11,095 nucleotides of DNA. Source: Gammaproteobacteria bacterium. GTDB taxonomy: Bacteria; Pseudomonadota; Gammaproteobacteria; JAABTG01. Shown one piece after another: positions 6,786 through 11,095 of the stretch. The stretch is taken from the NCBI GenBank assembly GCA_030066245.1, contig JASJBY010000071.1, positions 1 through 11,095 on the forward strand, written 5' to 3'. A model generated the notes under the pieces. It had not been told where the DNA came from and ran no database searches. It saw only the letters and a list, made by a program, of their open reading frames with translations. A program made the position numbers and the translations under genes. The stretch's first letter is position 1; the number at the start of each line of letters is the position of its first letter.

Positions 6786-7277
6786 ATGTCCGATGAGTTG
6801 AAGTTTCTCCAGGATATCGCTCTCTTCGGCGGGCTGAACCCCGATGCCCTGACGCTGATTCTGGACGTCGCGCCGGTCGTATCGGTCAGCGCGGGCAGCT
6901 ACTTTTTTCGGGAGAGCGATGAAGCCCGCTCCATGTTTGTGCTGCGCACAGGTCAGGCGGCGGTCCTGAAGGCATGGCGGGGCGAGGACTATGTGCTGCG
7001 ACGCCTGGAGCCCAAGGATTGCTTCGGCGAGATGGCTTTGATGGATCTGGAGCCACGAAGCGCATCGGTGCTGGCGGTAAGCAGCTGCACGGCGCTCGAA
7101 CTTTCCGGCAGCACGCTGGATCAAATTTACAAGGCGCAGCCCGAGCAATTCACCATCCTGCAAATGAACATGGGTCGTGAGGTGAGCCGCCGCCTGCGCG
7201 AATCTAACCAACAGCTGTTCGAGAGCGAAGTGCAAGCCAGAGCCGTCGATGGCAACCTCCACGTCTTCAGCACCTGA
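6786..7277 (+). CDS. Stand-alone cyclic-nucleotide-binding domain protein
   Basis: 163 residues with a single CRP-type cNMP-binding beta-roll (about 10-120). The phosphate-binding cassette reads FGEMALMDLEPRSASV (80-95), keeping the Gly-Glu and Arg-Ser pair that contact the sugar and phosphate of cAMP or cGMP in CRP-like proteins, so ligand binding is plausible. After a helix resembling the CRP dimer helix (about 118-152) the protein ends; there is no DNA-binding HTH or other output domain. It may sense a cyclic nucleotide and act through a partner. GGGAG lies ten bases before the ATG. Its 3' end overlaps the next gene by 29 bp, so co-expression with gor and the YbaN-like gene is likely. The partner is unknown. 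Confidence 0.85.
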   Translation: MSDELKFLQDIALFGGLNPDALTLILDVAPVVSVSAGSYFFRESDEARSMFVLRTGQAAVLKAWRGEDYVLRRLEPKDCFGEMALMDLEPRSASVLAVSSCTALELSGSTLDQIYKAQPEQFTILQMNMGREVSRRLRESNQQLFESEVQARAVDGNLHVFST

Positions 7278-7752
7278 TACGAGCAGTGCCAAAGGACAGC
7301 ATCCGATCGCAGCGGCCCTGGAAGACGCGGGCGTCGACGCCGACAGCGATGCCGAAGTCCATCTGCTCGACTCCCGTTGGGCGCGCTGGGTACTGATTGG
7401 CCTGGGGACGCTGTTTGTGGGCCTCGGCGTGCTGGGGGCGATCCTGCCACTGCTGCCCACCACACCCTTCTTGCTGGTGGCCGCCGCCTGTTACGCACGG
7501 GGTTCAGAGCGCTTCTACCGCTGGCTGCTCAGCAATCGCCTGTTCGGACCTTCCATTCGAGCCTGGCGGCGCGACCGGTCCATGCCCCTCAAGGCCAAGC
7601 GCACAGCCATCGTCCTGATTGTGGTCACCTTCGGAATCACGGTTGGCTTCGTGGTGACGGGGCTGGTGGCGCGCGTGCTGCTCGTGCTGCTGGCGGTAGG
7701 CATCATCGTCATACTGCTGCGCATACCGGCCAGCGACTACGGCGGCGTCTGA
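7249..7752 (+). CDS. YbaN-family (DUF454) inner-membrane protein
   Basis: 167 residues with hydrophobic segments at about 45-68, 69-82, 119-137 and 140-157. The family signature is clear: LPLLPTTPFLL (67-77), then CYARGSERFYRWLLSNRLFGP and IRAWRRDRSMPLKAKR, as in E. coli YbaN, an inner-membrane protein of unknown function. The first 42 residues are a polar, Ala/Ser/Asp-rich extension absent from E. coli YbaN (about 125 residues). No better start lies inside it, so I keep the ATG at 7249, which overlaps the upstream gene by 29 bp in another frame. Last gene of the gor unit. Confidence 0.85.
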   Translation: MATSTSSAPDTSSAKGQHPIAAALEDAGVDADSDAEVHLLDSRWARWVLIGLGTLFVGLGVLGAILPLLPTTPFLLVAAACYARGSERFYRWLLSNRLFGPSIRAWRRDRSMPLKAKRTAIVLIVVTFGITVGFVVTGLVARVLLVLLAVGIIVILLRIPASDYGGV

Positions 7753-7764
7753 GGCTCCGCCGCC
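7741..7764. terminator. GC-rich hairpin at the end of the gor unit (weak terminator candidate)
   Basis: GGCGGCG (7741-7747) and CGCCGCC (7758-7764) form a perfect 7-bp stem with a 10-base loop that includes the YbaN-like stop codon. It lies in the gap between convergent genes, where a bidirectional terminator is expected. No T-run follows on either strand. A second small hairpin is CCGTT/AACGG at 7775-7790. Confidence 0.35.
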
Positions 7765-7829
7765 GTCTCGCTGCCCGTTTCAGGGAACGGTGGGTCGGGG
7801 GCGGCCGGGAAAGAACCAAGCGGTGCGCC

Positions 7830-8810
7830 TCACAAAGCGGCGGTCCACAGGGAGCGGATGGCGGCGATGCCCTGGGCGCCGTGCTCCCACGCGACTGGCA
7901 GGTCGGCGGGCTGCATGCCACCGAGGGCGTAGACCGGCAGCGTGGCCCGCTCGGTGAGTCGCCGCAGGGCCGCCCACCCGAGGGTCTGGGCGCGGGGGTG
8001 GCTGGCGGTGGACTTGACGGATGACAGCACGACGAAGTCGAGCCTCAGTCGACAGGCATGCTCCAGCTCCCGTCCATCGTGACAGGAGGCGGCCACCCAG
8101 CGCTCCGCCGGCAACGGCCGCTCGCTGCACGCCATCAGTCGGGCGCCGGAAAGGTGCACGCCGTCGGCGCCACTCTCCTCCGCTAACCGTGCATCGCCGT
8201 TCACGAGCAGCGAGGCACCGGCTCCATGACACAGCGCTGCGGCGCGGGTCGCGAGCTCCCGCAAGCGCCGATAGGGCAGCTCCTTGACCCGGAGCTGAAC
8301 CAGCCGCATACCGCTGCGAAGACTTTCGGCAAGCTCGTCGAGAAAGGCCGCCTGGTCGGCGCCGGGCTGCGGCGTGATGAGATAGCGGTCGGGCAGTCGT
8401 GCTGCCGTGACTATAGGCAGATTGGCGGCGGGGAAAGCCCGCTCGGTGAGCTGCGCGACGGGCACCCACTCCACCGTCTGGCCCTCCCGGCCATAGAGCT
8501 CTCCGCGCCAGGCGTCCACCCGCCAGACGTCCAGGAGCACCGACTTGTCCGGGTAGCGGTGCGGGATGCGTATGAGAGGACGGGCGGCGCTCGGCACAAT
8601 GCCCAGCTCTTCCTCCAGCTCACGGGCCAGGCCCGAGCGGCTGTCCTCCGCAGGCTCCAGCTTCCCCCCCGGAAACTCCCACAGACCACCCTGGTGGACA
8701 TGCTCGGGTCGGCGGGCCAGGAGCACCTCGCCGGCTCGATTGACGATGACCGCGGCAGCAACGTGGATCAAGCCTGCTGACGCCTCGATGCTGAAAGCGC
8801 GGCCGGGCAT
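7830..8810 (-). CDS. Nudix hydrolase (MutT-like) fused to ThiE/TenI-like domain
   Basis: 326 residues, two domains. Residues about 15-135 are a Nudix hydrolase with a perfect box (G49-x5-E55-x7-REL-x-EE-x-GI71) after the HVAAAVIVNRAGEVLLARR strand typical of MutT, so 8-oxo-dGTP clean-up is the likely role. Residues about 140-326 are a TIM-barrel like thiamine-phosphate synthase: QLRVKE (172-177), LLVNGDARLA (201-210), GADGVHLSG (214-222), YALGGM (294-299). ThiE usually has N-D-R, HLGQ-x-D and a G-P-x-F-x-T-x-T-K loop there; here NGD, HLSGAR and SSVKSTASH, so ordinary TMP synthase activity is doubtful. The same fusion downstream of secA and argJ occurs in Pseudomonas. The start is 21 bp after argJ; an internal TTG is an alternative start. 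Confidence 0.92.
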   Translation of the reverse strand: MPGRAFSIEASAGLIHVAAAVIVNRAGEVLLARRPEHVHQGGLWEFPGGKLEPAEDSRSGLARELEEELGIVPSAARPLIRIPHRYPDKSVLLDVWRVDAWRGELYGREGQTVEWVPVAQLTERAFPAANLPIVTAARLPDRYLITPQPGADQAAFLDELAESLRSGMRLVQLRVKELPYRRLRELATRAAALCHGAGASLLVNGDARLAEESGADGVHLSGARLMACSERPLPAERWVAASCHDGRELEHACRLRLDFVVLSSVKSTASHPRAQTLGWAALRRLTERATLPVYALGGMQPADLPVAWEHGAQGIAAIRSLWTAAL

Positions 8811-8831
8811 CGCGCCATGGACCCCATGCCG

Positions 8832-10052
8832 TCAGGTCCTGTACTCGGCGTTTATGCGCACGTAATCGTAGGACAGATCCGTGGTCCACACGGTGGCATG
8901 CTGCTCGCCTCGACCGAGCTGAATGCGCAGCGTTATCTCGTCCTGTTTCATGACCGCCTGTCCCTGCTCCTCGGTGTAGCCATGGGCACGCGCCCCGTGC
9001 TCCACGATGGACACGTCATCCAGCTGAATGCCAACATGCGCTATATCCAGCCCGTCCACCCCCGCGCGCCCGACGGCAGCCAGGATGCGTCCCCAGTTAG
9101 GGTCACCGGCAAATAACGCCGTTTTCACCAGGGGCGAGTGGGCAACGGCGTAGGCCACCGCCAGGCATTCGTCTTCGCTCGCCCCGTTCTCCACCCGGAC
9201 CGTGACGAAGCGATGAGCGCCCTCGCCGTCCCGCACTATCGCCTGGGCCAGTTCCCGACAGACAGCGTCCAGCGCCTCCGTAAAGGCGGCGTAGGCAGGA
9301 TGTGTAGGGCTGTCTATCTCCGTAACACCGCTGGCGCCGGTGGCCAGCAGCACACAGGCATCGTTGGTGGAGGTATCACCATCCACGGTGATGCGGTTGA
9401 AGCTTTTGTTCACGGTCTGCTGGAGCGATGCCTGCAGCAGGTCGGGTTGCACCCGAGCGTCGGTGGCGACGAAAGCCAGCATGGTCGCCATGTCCGGCCG
9501 AATCATGCCCGCTCCCTTGGCAATGCCCGTAACGGTGATCACCTCTCTATCCACATGGAAACGGCGGGATGATCCCTTGGCCACCGTATCCGTGGTCATG
9601 ATTGCCCGCGCTGCCTGCAGCCACCCGGACTGCTGCAGCTGCTCCAGGGCCCGGGGTATGGCCTCCCGTATGTTCTGCACCGGCAGCGGCTCACCTATCA
9701 CACCGGTGGAGAAAGGCAGCACGTTGCGGACGTCACAGGCCGTGTGCTCCGCCGTCGCACGACAACAGGCAACAGCATCGGCCAGACCCCGGTCGCCGGT
9801 GCCGGCGTTGGCGTTTCCCGAGTTGATCAGCAGATAACGCGGCGCCGCCTCGGAGAGGTGCAGGCGCGCCAGATTGACCGGCGCCGCGCTGAAAGCGTTG
9901 GTAGTGAAAACCGCGGCACACCGGCAACCTTCAGAGACTTCCATCACCACCAGATCGTCCCGGTCCGGATACCTGATGCCAGCCCGGGCCACGCCGAGAC
10001 GGATCCCGGGCACGGGCAACAGCGTGTCGGGTTCTGCGAGTCGGACGGGCAT
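8832..10052 (-). CDS. argJ: Glutamate N-acetyltransferase / ornithine acetyltransferase
   Basis: Moves the acetyl group from N-acetylornithine to glutamate, recycling acetate in arginine synthesis; some members also use acetyl-CoA for the first step. 406 residues, full length. The self-cleavage site is visible as KGAGMIRPDMATMLAF: T190 becomes the N-terminal nucleophile of the beta chain. Other signatures are INSGNANAGTG (76-86), TTDTVAKG (153-160), FNRITVDGDTSTND, GDPNWGRILAAVGRAG, and the C-terminus DYVRINAEYRT. Single-function versus two-function activity cannot be told from sequence. No Shine-Dalgarno precedes the ATG, and heptamer repeats reach to 4 bp from it. A candidate extended -10 promoter lies at 10299-10307. 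It probably forms a unit with the Nudix gene 21 bp downstream. Confidence 0.97.
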   Translation of the reverse strand: MPVRLAEPDTLLPVPGIRLGVARAGIRYPDRDDLVVMEVSEGCRCAAVFTTNAFSAAPVNLARLHLSEAAPRYLLINSGNANAGTGDRGLADAVACCRATAEHTACDVRNVLPFSTGVIGEPLPVQNIREAIPRALEQLQQSGWLQAARAIMTTDTVAKGSSRRFHVDREVITVTGIAKGAGMIRPDMATMLAFVATDARVQPDLLQASLQQTVNKSFNRITVDGDTSTNDACVLLATGASGVTEIDSPTHPAYAAFTEALDAVCRELAQAIVRDGEGAHRFVTVRVENGASEDECLAVAYAVAHSPLVKTALFAGDPNWGRILAAVGRAGVDGLDIAHVGIQLDDVSIVEHGARAHGYTEEQGQAVMKQDEITLRIQLGRGEQHATVWTTDLSYDYVRINAEYRT

Positions 10053-10056
10053 GAGT

Positions 10057-10238
10057 GTGGGAGGTGAATGGTGATCAGTGAGTGGTTAACAGTGAATAGT
10101 GACTGGTGAGTCGTGAATGGTGACTCGTGACTCGTGACTCGTGACTCGTGACTCGTGAAGCGTGAAGCGTGAAGCGTGAAGCGTGATTCGTGATTCGTGA
10201 TTCGTGATTCGTTAAGCGTTAAGCGTTAAGCGTTAAGC
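10057..10238 (+). repeat. Heptamer tandem array, GTGANNN type (25-26 units)
   Basis: From 10064 to 10238 there are exactly 25 units of 7 bp with no gap. Eight mixed units come first (GTGAATG, GTGATCA, GTGAGTG, GTTAACA and others), then uniform blocks: GTGACTC x5 (10120-10154), GTGAAGC x4 (10155-10182), GTGATTC x4 (10183-10210), GTTAAGC x4 (10211-10238). A decayed unit GTGGGAG at 10057-10063 extends it to 4 bp from the argJ start. The block structure suggests stepwise duplication by slippage. It is a simple-sequence array, not CRISPR. Confidence 0.95.
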
Positions 10239-10258
10239 GTTTTCAACAGGATGGACTG

Positions 10259-10279
10259 GCCTTGCATGGCGTGCAAGGC
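10259..10279. repeat. Perfect 8-bp hairpin between the heptamer arrays
   Basis: GCCTTGCA (10259-10266) and TGCAAGGC (10272-10279) close the loop TGGCG. There is no T-run on either side. It lies in the single-copy core between the arrays, in the expected argJ leader, and could be a processing or attenuation hairpin. Confidence 0.5.
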
Positions 10280-10298
10280 AGTGTGGGGCTCGCAGTGT

Positions 10299-10326
10299 CG
10301 TATACCACAGCTCCTATGGTCATTGA
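10299..10326 (-). promoter_or_regulatory. Candidate argJ promoter (extended -10)
   Basis: On the minus strand TGG followed by TATACG (10307-10299) matches an extended -10 element (TG-N-TATAAT with two mismatches). The -35 position 16 bp upstream reads TCAATG (10326-10321), a poor match. It is the best promoter-like sequence in the secA-argJ gap and would give a leader containing the large heptamer array. Tentative. Confidence 0.3.
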
Positions 10327-10330
10327 CCGG

Positions 10331-10349
10331 AAGCCGTCCTTATCGGCTT
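10331..10349. repeat. Hairpin AAGCCG/CGGCTT between the heptamer arrays
   Basis: A perfect 6-bp stem (10331-10336 with 10344-10349) around a 7-base loop TCCTTAT. It is not followed by a T-run in either direction. With the hairpin at 10259-10279 it makes up most of the structure in the 136-bp single-copy core. Confidence 0.45.
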
Positions 10350-10374
10350 GAATCTGCCGACCCACGACGACTGA

Positions 10375-10444
10375 CCGTCACTCTTCACTACTCACTACTC
10401 ACTACTCACTACTCACTACTCACTGCTCACTGCTCACTGCTCAC
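10375..10444 (-). repeat. Heptamer tandem array, GTGANNN type on minus strand (10 units)
   Basis: Ten units of 7 bp without gaps. Read on the minus strand from the secA stop: GTGAGCA x3 (10444-10424), GTGAGTA x5 (10423-10389), GTGAAGA, GTGACGG. The first unit starts at the base after the secA TGA. The unit length and GTGA core are the same as in the array at 10057-10238, but the orientation is opposite, so the two arrays are an inverted pair. Confidence 0.95.
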
Positions 10445-11095
10445 TCAATTGAGCTTCCCGTGACAGTGCTTGTACTTCTTTCCGGAGCCGCAGGGGCAGG
10501 GTTCGTTGCGGCCTATCTTGCGGCCTTCGCGCACGAAGGGGGTATGGCGTTCCGCCTCGGGGGGCGCCTGGGCCTGGTCGGGGGGCGGGCCGCCGCCCAT
10601 GGCCGCCATGGCGCCCGCCGCGACGGGATAGCCGCCTGCCTCGGGGTGCGAATACCGCATGGGTGCGCGGCTGCGGCGCTGTTCCTCCACGGCCTGCACG
10701 TCCTCCTCGGCCCGCACCTGAACGCGGGCAAGGATGCCCACCACGTCATGCTTCACCCGCTCCAGGAGATCTTCGAACATCTCGAAGGCCTCCCGCTTGT
10801 ATTCCTGCTTCGGGTTTTTCTGGGCATATCCACGCAGGTGGATACCCTGGCGCAGGTAATCCATGGCAGCCAGATGCTCCTTCCACAAGCTGTCCAGGAC
10901 CTGGAGCATGATGGCCTTTTCGAAATGCCTAAGCACCGCGCTGCCCACCGCCGTCTCCTTGGCTTTGTAGACCTCGGCGGCCGTGTCCTGGACCTTCCGC
11001 CGCAGCGTCTCTTCGTGCAGGCTGTCGTCGGCGTCAAGCCAGCCCTGGATATCCAGCTTCAGGTCGAACTCCTTCTGCAACGCCTCCTGAAGCCC
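10445..11095 (-). CDS. secA: SecA preprotein translocase ATPase, C-terminal part
   Basis: The 3' 216 codons of secA; the frame stays open to the right edge. SecA drives export of unfolded preproteins through SecYEG. Visible are the end of the helical wing (LDADDSLHEETLRRKV), the helical scaffold (ILQVLDSLWKEHL-type text: MLQVLDSLWKEHLAAMDYLR, then GIHLRGYAQKNPKQEYKRE and FEMFEDLLERVK), a variable Ala/Gly/Pro-rich linker, and the terminal zinc site NEPCPCGSGKKYKHCHGKL (C-x-C-x8-C-H), which binds SecB and lipids. The C-terminus is complete and normal. The stop codon touches the heptamer array directly. argJ follows on the same strand, as in Pseudomonas. Confidence 0.97.
   Translation of the reverse strand, partial: GLQEALQKEFDLKLDIQGWLDADDSLHEETLRRKVQDTAAEVYKAKETAVGSAVLRHFEKAIMLQVLDSLWKEHLAAMDYLRQGIHLRGYAQKNPKQEYKREAFEMFEDLLERVKHDVVGILARVQVRAEEDVQAVEEQRRSRAPMRYSHPEAGGYPVAAGAMAAMGGGPPPDQAQAPPEAERHTPFVREGRKIGRNEPCPCGSGKKYKHCHGKLN

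Noticed and set aside
5964..7463. 499-codon minus-strand frame
   Set aside because: It lies antisense to gor and the cNMP-binding gene, which have clear motifs; long antisense frames are common in GC-rich DNA.
10259..10349. Rho-independent terminators after secA
   Set aside because: Both hairpins in this core lack a following T-run on either strand.
10057..10444. CRISPR array
   Set aside because: Seven-base units with no spacers between repeats; this is simple tandem sequence.
10251..10463. Plus-strand frame ending in HYSLLTTHYSLLTAHCSLL
   Set aside because: The repetitive protein text is just the heptamer array read in frame.

Overview
The window is high-GC gammaproteobacterial chromosome. 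Gene orders known from Escherichia coli and Pseudomonas support this: birA-coaX-SPOR-tRNA-Thr(UGU), and secA-argJ-Nudix/ThiE. The GC bias and gene set would fit a Chromatiales/Ectothiorhodospiraceae-type organism, but the sequence alone does not fix the genus. || Layout, left to right. (1) 1-2554 is accessory DNA: a zinc-ribbon protein gene that runs off the left edge (1-436, minus strand), a possible short coding remnant, about 630 bp without a convincing gene, a 57-nt 3' piece of a tRNA-Pro(GGG) gene, and an intact tyrosine recombinase (1413-2459, minus). The recombinase lies just downstream of an intact tRNA-Thr(UGU). An identical 14-bp sequence follows the CCA ends of both the tRNA-Pro fragment and tRNA-Thr, so the recombinase is bracketed by a direct repeat that looks like an attachment core. 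(2) 2552-5245 on the minus strand holds birA, coaX (type III pantothenate kinase), a membrane-anchored SPOR-like protein and tRNA-Thr. The protein genes overlap by 1 and 4 nt. In E. coli this tRNA-Thr is followed by tRNA-Tyr, tRNA-Gly, tRNA-Thr and tufB; here that continuation is replaced by the accessory DNA. (3) 5412-7752 on the plus strand, divergent from birA, is a three-gene unit: glutathione reductase, a stand-alone cyclic-nucleotide-binding protein and a YbaN-type (DUF454) membrane protein. (4) 7830-11095 on the minus strand is the 3' part of secA, then argJ, then a Nudix hydrolase fused to a ThiE-like domain, converging on the gor unit. || The secA-argJ gap is the most unusual non-coding part. 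It holds two arrays of 7-bp units built on GTGA: 10 units starting at the secA stop codon, and 25-26 units in the opposite orientation ending 4 bp from the argJ start. Between them is about 136 bp with two perfect hairpins. In the secA-argJ transcript the arrays face each other as GUGA and UCAC ladders. || The core genes cover biotin attachment and biotin-operon repression, CoA synthesis, cell-envelope or division (SPOR), thiol redox balance, protein export, arginine synthesis and nucleotide-pool cleaning. I see no defence system, CRISPR array, toxin-antitoxin pair or complete new multi-gene system. The points most worth following are the integrase/tRNA arrangement, the heptamer arrays, and the altered active-site positions of the ThiE-like domain.
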